DNA of 64,000 nucleotides from Aldehydirespirator sp965248735 (GTDB lineage Bacteria; Actinomycetota; Acidimicrobiia; Acidimicrobiales; Aldehydirespiratoraceae), in the NCBI GenBank assembly GCA_965248735.1, contig OZ252146.1, positions 744,001 to 808,000 on the forward strand, in the 5' to 3' direction. The notes under the pieces were generated by a model. The model saw only the letters and a list, made by a program, of their open reading frames with translations, did no database searches and was not told the origin of the DNA. Both the position numbers and the translations under genes were made by a program. Position 1 is the stretch's first letter. Every line of letters begins with the position of its first letter. Shown piece by piece: positions 1 through 8,000 of this stretch.

Positions 1-1
1 G

Positions 2-1330
2 GCTGAGTCCGCCGGGGCCTTGAGCCCCGAGGAGCTGTCGACGGGACCGGTGCTCGAATGGACTGAGATCGACCCGGGCTTCGCCGACCTGTTCAGCTTC
101 GAGTCCGTCGATGACGGCCGCGTCCTCGCCCGGGCCTGGGGCATCGGAGATGAGCTGGCCATGGACGGCGAGCGGGCCGTCTACACCGACAACGGCGTCG
201 ACTGGACCGAGCTGCCGCTGCCCGAAGGGATCGTGATCCGCGGGATCGACATCTCCGGTGATCGCTGGCTCGCGTACGGCTGGACCCACGGCGACTATGA
301 GCATGGAGATCTAGTGGATCTAGTGGATCGGGTGTTCTTCACCGACGATCGAGGCGCCAACTGGACCGAGGTGAACCTGGACATCCCTCCCGATTCGATA
401 CCGGAGTCGTCGCATTGCGACAGGGTCCTGTTTGTGCGGTCGGCGGCGGTGTCGGAGGACGGAATCGTGGTGGACCTCTGGGGCTATCGGGTCCTGGACG
501 CGCATGGGCTGCTCGCCGAGCGCGGGCTGGTGCCCGACGGCGAGACCGTTCTCGGATGGCGTCCGGGAGTCGAGGACACCCTGGTCTTCCCCCTGGAGGG
601 TCGCGGCCCCGCTTGCGATCCCGATGGCGATCCATCGACGGCCGGCTCCGTGCCCGGTGAGCTGGTGTTCACACCCGAGGAGTTGGGCTTCACAGACGAG
701 GAGTGGACCGGGCTGTGTCCCGATGTCGCGCCGATGCGACTGCTGTGGAGTGACGGCTCGACGGCGCAGCTGGCGGACGGACCCGAGGATCCGCTCGTCG
801 ACATCTTCGCCTTCGACATGCTTGTCGTCGACAACGGGTTTGCGGTGAGCGCCGCCAGCGACGTTCTCCGGGTTCAGCGCGTCGAGAATGGCGAGCCTGC
901 ATCGACTACGGCGACCTTCGAAGGCCTCTTCCCCACCGGGACCCTCGCTGCGGGATCGGCCGGCGTGGCTGCGACCGCCTTCCCGTCGCTGGACGGTCAA
1001 CTGGAAGCGGGCACCATCTTCGGCCTGCCCGTGTGGCGGGACGTTGACCGCATTGATCAGCCCACCGGAGTGCCCCTCTGGCTGGGGTGGTCGGCTGACG
1101 GCGCCGACTGGGGTTGGCAGAGCCTGCCCGACGCCTTCGGTATCACCGAGGGCGAGCCATGGGCCGAGCTGGCTGTTGGCCGCGACTTCGTGATCGCCCG
1201 GGTCGAAACGGTCATCGCGCCCACGCCCGAGGAGCTCGCTGCGGCGCGGCCAGAAGACACCCGCGCGTCCAACGAGAGCCTCGATGGCGAGGCCCCTCCG
1301 CTGCGCTGGTTCATCGCCAGAGTCCCGTAA
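2..1330 (+). CDS. Asp-box (BNR-like) repeat protein, 5' partial
   Basis: The reading frame is open to the left edge, so the natural start lies outside the window; an internal TTG at 20 is not convincing. The protein carries three motifs of the Asp-box form (S/T-x-D-x-G-x-x-W): TDNGVDW near residue 60, TDDRGANW near residue 105 and SADGADW near residue 360. Such motifs mark beta-propeller blades in sialidase-like and photosystem-assembly-like proteins. It is rich in Asp, Glu and Trp, has no membrane segment in the visible part, and is therefore probably an exported or lipid-anchored propeller domain whose signal is off-window. No enzymatic residue set can be identified and no substrate is proposed. 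Confidence 0.6.
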   Translation, partial: AESAGALSPEELSTGPVLEWTEIDPGFADLFSFESVDDGRVLARAWGIGDELAMDGERAVYTDNGVDWTELPLPEGIVIRGIDISGDRWLAYGWTHGDYEHGDLVDLVDRVFFTDDRGANWTEVNLDIPPDSIPESSHCDRVLFVRSAAVSEDGIVVDLWGYRVLDAHGLLAERGLVPDGETVLGWRPGVEDTLVFPLEGRGPACDPDGDPSTAGSVPGELVFTPEELGFTDEEWTGLCPDVAPMRLLWSDGSTAQLADGPEDPLVDIFAFDMLVVDNGFAVSAASDVLRVQRVENGEPASTTATFEGLFPTGTLAAGSAGVAATAFPSLDGQLEAGTIFGLPVWRDVDRIDQPTGVPLWLGWSADGADWGWQSLPDAFGITEGEPWAELAVGRDFVIARVETVIAPTPEELAAARPEDTRASNESLDGEAPPLRWFIARVP

Positions 1331-1384
1331 GTTCCCCCGGCTGGCCGACCGTCAGTACCGGCACGCCGACGAACGTCGGTGTCG

Positions 1385-1507
1385 ATGCCGGTGCTGGCGG
1401 TTGGCCGCGCCCTGCGGGACCTGCCCAGCGATTTCGGCTCTCACCGCTCCTACCAGCTCTACACCGGCATCGAGACCGCCACCTACAGCCATCTCAGTAG
1501 CTGGTAG
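1385..1507 (+). pseudogene. possible 3' remnant of a lost coding region
   Basis: A 40-residue open stretch (ending in a Ser-Ser-Trp then TAG) lies in the same frame as the preceding gene and directly after its TAA. Its composition looks protein-like, but it has no ribosome binding site and no recognisable family. The rest of 1331-1600 shows nothing else. It may be noncoding. Confidence 0.2.
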
Positions 1508-1602
1508 CGCAGGCCGATTCCTAGAGAAAAGATCGACGTGGTTCGTCCGGGCTGGCGTATGGTGCGGTTTTGCGTGAACGAGTCGGGGCAGAGCTTCGTT
1601 GA

Positions 1603-2400
1603 TCCGGAGCCTCTCTATGCGAGCGGCGTCGATCTTGGGGTTCGGGTCGATGTGTTCGGACAGCACCTCAGGCTCGACTCAGGCTCCTCTCACGCCTGCA
1701 AGGCATCTACGACGCCCTCGCAGCCCGGACGCCGATCCTTGATGTTGGCTGCGGGCTGGGCGAACCGTTGTTGCCGGTGGGCCCGACGTTCTTCGATAAC
1801 GACAGCGTCGTCGGGGGCGATCTATCGTTCAGGCAGCTCCGATCGATCGTCGAGCGTTGCGGGTCCGCCAGCGCGGTGAGGGTGGCCCGCTTCGACGCGG
1901 CGCGGCTGCCGTACAGGAGCCGCTCGATTGCAGCCGTTCTTACTCGTCACATGCTGTACCACGTCCCGGACCCTCGGGTCGCGGCCGCAGAGGCTGCCCG
2001 CGTCCTAACGGCCGACGGGATGCTGGTTGCCACCACCAACAGCTCCCACAGCCGCCCCGAGCTACAGGACTCGCACCGGGAGGCCGTCCACCTGCTCGGA
2101 GGCGAGGACGTGGCCCGGATGTCGCGCAACTTCGACGCCGAGACGGGAGAGGCCAAGCTGGCCGCGAGCTTCGCCGACATCGAGACAGTGCCGTGGTCGG
2201 GCCTGCTCGACTTCGGTGACCTCGAATCCGTGATCTCCTACTACCGCAGTACCGCCTACTTCCGTATGGCCTTCAACGACGACCGACAGCGCGAGCGTCT
2301 CTCCGATGAGGTCGCCCGCCGCCTGCAGGACCGCTTCGGCCCGCACCGCCCTGCGCTCACCGTCGCTGGCGCCGTGTTCGTCTGCACCAGCCCCCGCTGA
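1603..2400 (+). pseudogene. class I SAM-dependent methyltransferase, 5' end disrupted
   Basis: The frame ending at 2400 contains the SAM-binding motif I (ILDVGCGLG, encoded around 1735-1760) followed by an acidic GGDLS strand-2 region, motif RHMLYHVPDP (strand 4) and a typical C-terminal strand. Motif I lies upstream of the first usable start (TTG at 1768), so that start would delete the SAM site. Between the in-frame TGA at 1600-1602 and motif I there is no ATG, GTG or TTG. A start-bearing frame from 1538 runs alongside and would need a frameshift near 1680-1700 to join motif I. The likely reading is a frameshifted or truncated methyltransferase of the ubiE/Methyltransf_11 type. An assembly or sequencing indel is an equally good explanation. 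Confidence 0.6.
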
Positions 2401-2499
2401 CACTGCCCACATTCCGCCATGTCCATGCAGGGTGGGTCTCCATGACCGCGAGCGCATTGGCCCAAATCGGGTTGCTGTGCCCTGGGCGCCAGGGCGAAG

Positions 2500-3471
2500 T
2501 CAAGGGCCGTCGTGCTTGGCGAAGGCCGCTCTGGCTTCGGTGACGATCAGTTGACTGCGCTCGTCGAGGGTCCTGGCCACGACCACGGCCTGGTCCCGAC
2601 CCGCGGGGCTCATCTTGTCCAGGGTCTTGGCAACTATGTCGGCCGCCTTGGTGTCGTCGCCGAGCCGGTCAAGCACCGAATGCAGCTCCGTCTCCAGGAA
2701 CGTGAGGCTCACCGCGTCCTCGAAGGTCTGCACCTCGGGGTCGGAGCCCAGCCCCTGCTTGGCCACGATCTGCGCGGCCCTCACCGACACCGAGCCGTCC
2801 ACCCCGGCGCCGTCGAGGATGGCGGCGAGGTCGCGGGCGTGGCGCTCCCGCTGCGCCCTCCGCCACCGCAGGTAGCCGGCCCGGCCGGGTGGATAGTCCG
2901 CGCGGGGCAGCGCCCAGCGGCGCAGATGGTGGGCCCGGGCCGCCAGCCTCAAGGCATCCGAGGCATCCGGATCCAGGCGCTCCGCCCACGCCTCGGCTCG
3001 CTGGCCCTGGGTTAGGGCCAGCGGCACCCCTCCGTGGCTCCTGGGATCTTCGGCGTTGGCCGCGTCGATCGCGGCCCGAGAAGCCTCAACCGCTCGGGTT
3101 GAACTGCCCATCCCGCCAGAACTGCCCATCCCGCCAGAACTGCCCATCCCGCCAGAACTGCCCATCCCGCCAGAACTGCCCATCCCGCCAGAACTGCCCA
3201 TCCCGCCAGAACTGCCCATCCCGCCAGAACTGCCCATCCCGCCAGAACTGCCCATCCCGCCAGAACTGCCCATCCCGCCAGAACTGCCCATCCCGCCAGA
3301 ACTGCCCATCCCGCCAGAACTGCCCATCCCGCCAGAACTGCCCATCCCGCCAGAACTGCCCATCCCGCCAGAACTGCCCATCCCGCCAGAACTGCCCATC
3401 CCGCCAGAACTGCCCATCCCGCCAGAACTGCCCATCCCGCCAGGACTGCCTGCCCCGCCGGGACCGCTCAC
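2500..3471 (-). CDS. DUF4202 family protein with Gly-Met-Ser repeat N-terminus
   Basis: Residues from about 125 to the end match the DUF4202 pattern: AAIDAANAEDP, then QRAEAWAERL, LAARAHHLRRW and a PRADYPPGRAGYLRWR stretch. Function of the family is unknown. The usual protein is about 190-200 residues, and that is what remains after the first 120 or so. Those 120 are about 19 perfect copies of a six-residue unit (GMGSSG) encoded by an 18-bp minisatellite. A GTG start at 3471 has a GGAG eight bases upstream, which supports translation through the repeat. Every unit also carries an in-frame ATG, so internal starts are possible. The gene lies 27 bases downstream of the crotonase stop and is probably cotranscribed with it. 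Confidence 0.75.
   Translation of the reverse strand: MSGPGGAGSPGGMGSSGGMGSSGGMGSSGGMGSSGGMGSSGGMGSSGGMGSSGGMGSSGGMGSSGGMGSSGGMGSSGGMGSSGGMGSSGGMGSSGGMGSSGGMGSSGGMGSSGGMGSSGGMGSSTRAVEASRAAIDAANAEDPRSHGGVPLALTQGQRAEAWAERLDPDASDALRLAARAHHLRRWALPRADYPPGRAGYLRWRRAQRERHARDLAAILDGAGVDGSVSVRAAQIVAKQGLGSDPEVQTFEDAVSLTFLETELHSVLDRLGDDTKAADIVAKTLDKMSPAGRDQAVVVARTLDERSQLIVTEARAAFAKHDGP
3102..3444. repeat. 18-bp minisatellite, about 19 copies
   Basis: Near-perfect tandem 18-bp units (aactgcccatcccgccag) inside the 5' part of the DUF4202 gene. The unit length is a multiple of three, and on the minus strand each unit reads as a glycine/serine-rich hexapeptide with one Met. Sequence homogeneity suggests recent expansion. 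Confidence 0.95.
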
Positions 3472-3498
3472 CCGATCGCTCCGTCCATAACCGCGGGC

Positions 3499-4329
3499 TC
3501 AGTCCATCACCTGGGGCATCCGCTCCTTGAAGATCCGCAGCGCCTCTTTGAGTCCGTGCGTCCTCACCAGCTCGTCGAACTCGGTGGAGCCCTCGCGGTT
3601 GGCCAGGCGCAGCGTGGTGATGTCCTGGCCCATGGCCACCACACGGTCCAGCCCCATCAGCTCGTAGATGCGCTGGAGGTGGCGCCGATTGTGGTTCAGG
3701 CCGGGCAGAGGGATGTTGGCGAACCGGCCGGTGTAGCGGTCCACGGCCGCGTCGAGCTCGTCGCCGGGCACGACCGTGTTGACGACGCCCCACGCCAGGG
3801 CCCGCTCGGCCGAGATCCGGCCACCGGTGAGCAGCACCTCGTTGGCGCGGGCCCGCCCGAGGGTGAACGGCAGCACCAGCGACGTCGCCCCCATCCCGAA
3901 AGCGGCCTCGGTGTATCCGAAGAAGGCGTCGTCGGAGCACACGATCATGTCGCAGCAGGTTGCCAGGTCGAACGCCCCGCCGACGCAGGCGCCCCGCACC
4001 GCGGCAATCGTGGGGATGGGCGAGGACAGTAGGTCCCGGAAGGCGTCGAAGCTCACCGACACCTGATCGATCCACCCGCCCAGGCTCTCGGGCCGGTTGG
4101 TGCCCGAGAGGTCGAAGCCGGCGGAGAATGCCCGGCCCGTGCCCTCGATGACCACCGAATGGACCTCGCCGCGCTCACCGAAGTCCCGCAAGGCCGTGCT
4201 CAGCTCCGAGAGCATGGCCGCGCTCAGCGGGTTGAGCTTGGCGGGCCGGTTCAGCTGGATGCGCCCGACCCGGTGGCCCTCGCTGACAACAACCAGCGGC
4301 TCCGCTCCGGATTCGGCAGATGAGGTCAT
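3499..4329 (-). CDS. enoyl-CoA hydratase/isomerase family protein (crotonase)
   Basis: A 276-residue crotonase-fold protein, the usual length. The oxyanion-hole segments are AFSAGFDLS (residues 66-74) and GACVGGAFDLA (112-122), and a Glu in the TEAAFGM segment (residue 140) sits where the catalytic Glu of hydratases falls. It should act on a CoA thioester in the cytosol; the substrate cannot be read from sequence. A strong ribosome binding site (AGGAGGG, seven bases before ATG) precedes the start. The stretch carrying it (4330-4379) is a 37-bp-spaced duplication of the 3' end of the upstream acyl-CoA synthetase, so the two genes are closely coupled. Confidence 0.9.
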   Translation of the reverse strand: MTSSAESGAEPLVVVSEGHRVGRIQLNRPAKLNPLSAAMLSELSTALRDFGERGEVHSVVIEGTGRAFSAGFDLSGTNRPESLGGWIDQVSVSFDAFRDLLSSPIPTIAAVRGACVGGAFDLATCCDMIVCSDDAFFGYTEAAFGMGATSLVLPFTLGRARANEVLLTGGRISAERALAWGVVNTVVPGDELDAAVDRYTGRFANIPLPGLNHNRRHLQRIYELMGLDRVVAMGQDITTLRLANREGSTEFDELVRTHGLKEALRIFKERMPQVMD

Positions 4330-4390
4330 AGATCACCCTCCTCGCACACGACACTCTCCTCAGACACGATCACCCTCCTTACACACGACT
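4330..4390 (-). promoter_or_regulatory. duplicated Shine-Dalgarno region at gene junction
   Basis: The minus strand reads AAGGAGGGTGATC inside the last codons of the upstream synthetase gene and GAGGAGGGTGATCT directly before the crotonase ATG, with matching flanks spaced 37 bases apart. The crotonase ribosome binding site therefore looks like a copy of the neighbour's 3' end. Confidence 0.6.
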
Positions 4391-6000
4391 CTCGCATCAA
4401 GTCCTAGCACAGCACCCGCGGTGCACAGGAGGGGATTGACCTCCGCGGAGAGGACCTCCCGACGTTCGTCCAGCAGCGCCACCAGGGACTGGAGAACGGA
4501 TCGGACCGCGGCAAGATCGATTCTCGGCTCGCTCTCCCACCAGATCAGGTCCCTGGACCGCAGTCCTGCGACCATGGCGTCGAAGGAGGCGTCGTCCACC
4601 GGGGCGAAACCCAGCGAGATGTCGTCGATCTGCTCGGTGTGGGTCCCCCCGACGCCGACGAGGGCCACGATCCCGAAGCGCCCGGTCCTGCGGGCCCCGA
4701 CGATCAGCTCGACCGAGCCCGGCAAGGAGGCGTCCGGCTCGACGGCGAACTCTTCGGCCCCGAGATCGCGCCGCATCCGCTCGACAGCTCTCGCCGCGGC
4801 AGCCGCGTCCGGCAGGCCCACCTCAACCCCGCCGCCGCGGGACTTGTGGACCCGTCCCAGCGCCTTGACCACCACCGGCGCAGGCAGGTCCTCAAGCGAC
4901 AACACCTCCTCGGGACCCGCCACCTGAGTGCTCGGCACCAGCGGGACGCCGTACCGCCCGAGGAGGTCGCGAGCCTCCCCGTAGGTGAGATTCCGTGACC
5001 CGTGGCGGGGCGCGTCCCCGTCGCTGCCGCCGGCCGCGAGAGCCGGCTCGCCGGCGACACCGAGCCGCAGCAGCTTGGCGGCATGGTCAAGCTGGCGAAC
5101 CACGAGGACACCGCCGGACACCAGCTCCTCGAACAGGCCGGGCGCGGGCCTGAACGACTGCATCACCACCGGGACGCCGGTGCGCTCGCTGGCGTCCACG
5201 ATCGCGGTCACCGCCTGCCGCTCCTCGGCCGCGAAGGTCTCGATGTCCTCGCGCTCGGGGTTCATCCCGATCAGGTCGCCGAACTGGCCCACGATCAGCA
5301 CCTGGTCGACGTCGCCGCTCTCGGCCAGCACCCGGACCGTGTCGGCGTACACGATCGGGCTCTCCCGCACCGCCCCGACCAGGGCCAGGTCCACCGGGTT
5401 GTCGGCCAGCTCCTTGGCGCCGGGACGGAGGCCCACCCGGTCGCGGGTCCGATCACTGAGCCCGGGGAGCACCAGACCGGCCCGCCCCAGGACGTCGGCG
5501 GCCAGCGCCACCGCGCCGCCACCCTCGGAGAGCACCGCAACCCTCGGGCCCGCGGCCCAGCGCCGCCTGATGGCCACGCACGCAAGGTCGACCGCGTCCG
5601 CGGGCGAGGTCGCCAACCAAGCCCCGGACTCCTCGCACACCGCCCGCAGCACCCGGGCGTCGGTGGCCAGCGCGCCCGTGTGGGAGGCGACCGCCCGGGC
5701 CGAGGCCCCGGTGTCGCCCGCGGGCATGATCACTACCGCCACGCCCCGGTCCCGCGCATAGTCCAGCGCAGCCCTGAAGTCCTCGCCGTCGAGCGGATCC
5801 TCCAAGTAGACGACGACCGCTTCTGAGTGCTCGTCGTCGGCCAGGGCCCGGATCGCCCCGCTGGCGGTGAGGCAGTACTGGTCGCCGACGCCCAGGAACG
5901 TCGACAGCCCGACCCCGCGGGCGTACAGCTCCAGGGCGAGATCGGCCGACACCGTCCCGCTCTGGCTGACCACCGCCACCCGGCCCGGAGTCCGGGGCTT
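4360..6000 (-). pseudogene. NDP-forming acyl-CoA synthetase, N-terminus missing
   Basis: The protein has the ligase-CoA region (RVAVVSQSGT, then SHTGALATD with the His that is phosphorylated in this family, residue 131 of the open frame) followed by an ATP-grasp domain (PAPVVVKALG, HKSRGGGVEVG, then a basic/acidic C-terminus). Full-length relatives are about 700 residues and begin with a 130-residue CoA-binding Rossmann domain. Here homology stops at about position 5990, where the opposite strand abruptly becomes the 3' part of an ABC ATPase gene. The frame stays open to 6072, but residues before RTPGRVAVV are antisense to that ABC gene and have no family resemblance. The CoA-binding domain is therefore absent, and the enzyme is probably inactive unless the domain is encoded elsewhere. 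Confidence 0.8.
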
Positions 6001-6403
6001 CCTGTTCATCACCCACGACCTGGCCCTGCTGCCCCAGTTGGTGTCGAGCGTCGCGGTGATGTATCTCGGCAAGCTGGTCGAGGTCGGCCCGACCAGGGCC
6101 GTGCTCGACAGCCCCCGCCATCCCTACACGGTGTCGCTCGTGGCGGCCGCGCCGGTTCTGGGCCAGCGGCGGGTGCGGAGCACGAGCCGCCTGCTCAAGC
6201 CCGACGACGCGGTCGACGGCGCGACGGTGGGCTGCAGCTTCCGTCCCCGCTGCTGGCTCTATCCGACGCTGGACGCTGAGCAGGCCCGGCTCTGCGAGGA
6301 GCAATCGCCCACTCTGGGCCAAGCCCCGGTCGAGGTCGGCCGGCGGGCCGCCTGCCACTTCGAGAACCTGGTCGAAAGCCGGCAGCCGTACGTCACCGGG
6401 TAG
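5991..6403 (+). pseudogene. dipeptide/oligopeptide ABC ATPase, C-terminal fragment
   Basis: The plus strand reads FLFITHDLALL (H-loop), then VAVMYLGKLVE, and the OppD/OppF C-terminal signature HPYTVSLVAA with the cysteine-bearing FRPRCWL segment, ending at TAG 6401-6403. Walker A, the LSGGQ signature and Walker B are all missing. The fragment starts exactly where the opposing acyl-CoA synthetase loses homology, so both genes were cut by one rearrangement. It cannot hydrolyse ATP on its own. Confidence 0.8.
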
Positions 6404-6415
6404 CCGGCCGCCTCT

Positions 6416-6490
6416 ACCGAAATATGTAGAGAAACCCGTCATATAGGAGCAATACCCGTGCAGATTTGAGGCGAGCTTGACATAGGGCTA
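6416..6490. repeat. 75-bp AT-rich dispersed module, copy 1
   Basis: Begins accgaaat and ends cttgacatagggcta. It is near-identical in length and sequence to 49891-49965, and in both places is followed immediately by ctcacgggccgct, the core of the 120-bp dispersed element. A degenerate third copy lies near 53980-54045. Confidence 0.8.
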
Positions 6491-6582
6491 CTCACGGGCC
6501 GCTCGGGCCACGGCCTCGCTGAGCGCCCCGCCAGAATCCTCACGAATTGCCGCCTACCCCTCTCGGCCTCTTTCAGGAGCGC
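6491..6582. repeat. dispersed 3'-end element, copy A (5' truncated)
   Basis: Shares the cores cacgggccgctcgggcca and a degenerate cggcctct edge with copies at 10309, 12537, 31519, 32491 and 49822. It ends about 10 bases from the stop codon of the acyl-CoA dehydrogenase. Confidence 0.75.
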
Positions 6583-7890
6583 CTACAGGTTGGCGATCTC
6601 GTGCTCTAGGCGGGCCTCGATGCGAGCCCTGGCGGCCTCGATGCGGGTCGGCAGGTGCATCGACGGATAGAGGCCCTCCGACGGCTTGTAGCCCTTGAGC
6701 ACCTGCTTGGCGATGGTGTCCTTGTGGACCTCGGTGGGGCCGTCGGCGATGCCCATGACCGGACCCGACATCCACATGTGCGCCAGCGGCATCAGGTTGG
6801 ACACTCCCAGCGAGCCGTGGGCGTGCATCGCCCGGTACACCACGTCGATCAGCACCTTGGGCGTGGCCACCTTCACCCCCGCGATGTGCTGGCGGATCTT
6901 GGCGTAGTCGCCCACGGTGTCGATCAGCCAGGCGCAGTGCAGCACCTGCAATCGGAACTGCTGGATCTGCACCCACGAGTCGGCGATCCAGTGCTGGATC
7001 GACTGCTTCTCGGCGATCAGGGTGCCCTTGGTCTCGCGTGACAGCACCCGCTCGCACATCATGTCCAGCGCCCGCTGGGCCGTCCCCACCGACCGCATGG
7101 CGTGATGGACCCGGCCGCCGCCCAGGCGGGTCTGGGCGATCTTGAAACCGGAGCCCTCGGCGCCCAGCAGGTTCTCGGCCGGCACCCGCACATCGTTGAA
7201 CCGCAGGTGGGGATGATCGCCCTCGCCCAGCGGCTCGGAGCCCAGGCCCACGTCGTTCACCACCTCGAGGCCCTCTGCGTCCGACGGCACCAGGACCATC
7301 GACGAGCCCCGGTACACCGGCACGTCCGGGTTGGTGATCACCATCACGATCAGGAACGTCGAGTAATGGAAGTTGGAGGCGAACCATTTCTCGCCGGTGA
7401 TCACCCACTCGTCGCCGTCTCGCACCGCTTGGCAGGTGAAGTAGTTGGGATCGGATCCGCCCTGGGGCTCGGTCATCGAGTAGGTGGACGAGATCTCCCC
7501 GGCCAGCAGGGGACGCAGGTACCGCTCCCGCTGCTCGCCGGTGCCGTAGTGGGCCAGGATCTCAGCGTTGCCCGAGTCGGGGGCCTGGCAGCCGAACACG
7601 ATCTGGGCCCACAGCGAGCGCCCCAGGATCTCGTTCATGAGGGCCAGCCTCACCTGCCCGTATCCGGGTCCGCCCAGCTCCGGCCCGAGGTGGCAGGCCC
7701 ACAGGCCCCGGTCCTGCACCTGACGCTGCAGGGGGCGGATGAGCGCGTTGGCCGTGTCGTTGGTGCGGTCGAAGGGGCTGACCGTGTCCCGGAAGTACAG
7801 GTCGAGCGGCTCGACCTCCTCGGTGACGAACCGATCTATCCACTCGAGCTGGGACTGGAACTCGGGCTCGATGGAGAAATCGATGGCCAT
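6583..7890 (-). CDS. acyl-CoA dehydrogenase (ACAD10/11-like partner)
   Basis: A 435-residue flavoprotein with an acyl-CoA dehydrogenase N-terminal helical domain, the TEPQGGSDP segment (residues 140-148) that follows the SEPxxGSD pattern of the middle domain, and a C-terminal helical domain with GPTEVHKDTIAKQVL. It should oxidise or otherwise process an acyl-CoA using FAD in the cytosol. Its upstream neighbour on the same strand is an APH-fold kinase. In ACAD10/11 of eukaryotes and in the levulinate pathway (LvaA kinase with LvaC), such a pair phosphorylates a 4-hydroxyacyl-CoA and the dehydrogenase-fold partner eliminates phosphate. That role is inferred here from adjacency. A 47-bp inverted repeat lies 64 bases upstream of the ATG. 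Confidence 0.85.
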   Translation of the reverse strand: MAIDFSIEPEFQSQLEWIDRFVTEEVEPLDLYFRDTVSPFDRTNDTANALIRPLQRQVQDRGLWACHLGPELGGPGYGQVRLALMNEILGRSLWAQIVFGCQAPDSGNAEILAHYGTGEQRERYLRPLLAGEISSTYSMTEPQGGSDPNYFTCQAVRDGDEWVITGEKWFASNFHYSTFLIVMVITNPDVPVYRGSSMVLVPSDAEGLEVVNDVGLGSEPLGEGDHPHLRFNDVRVPAENLLGAEGSGFKIAQTRLGGGRVHHAMRSVGTAQRALDMMCERVLSRETKGTLIAEKQSIQHWIADSWVQIQQFRLQVLHCAWLIDTVGDYAKIRQHIAGVKVATPKVLIDVVYRAMHAHGSLGVSNLMPLAHMWMSGPVMGIADGPTEVHKDTIAKQVLKGYKPSEGLYPSMHLPTRIEAARARIEARLEHEIANL

Positions 7891-7953
7891 GCCCCCAACG
7901 GTAGGCCGCGCCCGTCCCGTGCCGTGCCCGGCCCGCCTTGTCCCCTCCCCACG

Positions 7954-8000
7954 ATATTTCAGTAGTTGTGCTCGAAATATGAGTACAACTACTGAAATAT
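7954..8000. promoter_or_regulatory. 47-bp inverted repeat, copy 1
   Basis: Two 20-base arms (left atatttcagtagttgtgctc, right its complement with one G/T difference) flank a 7-base loop. The element is AT-rich in a GC-rich genome and recurs at 34372-34418. The right arm contains the stop codon of the upstream kinase gene. There is no T-tract on either side, so an operator or mobile hairpin is as plausible as a terminator. Confidence 0.8.

Noticed and set aside
20..1330. TTG at 20 as the true start of the first gene
   Set aside because: The frame is open to the window edge and no ribosome binding site precedes the TTG.
1352..1666. Minus-strand ORF of about 104 codons
   Set aside because: No recognisable domain, and it overlaps the upstream part of the methyltransferase region; evidence too weak to call.
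7954..8000. Intrinsic terminator
   Set aside because: The hairpin is AT-rich and neither side has a T-tract, so the classical terminator model does not fit; recorded as an inverted repeat instead.
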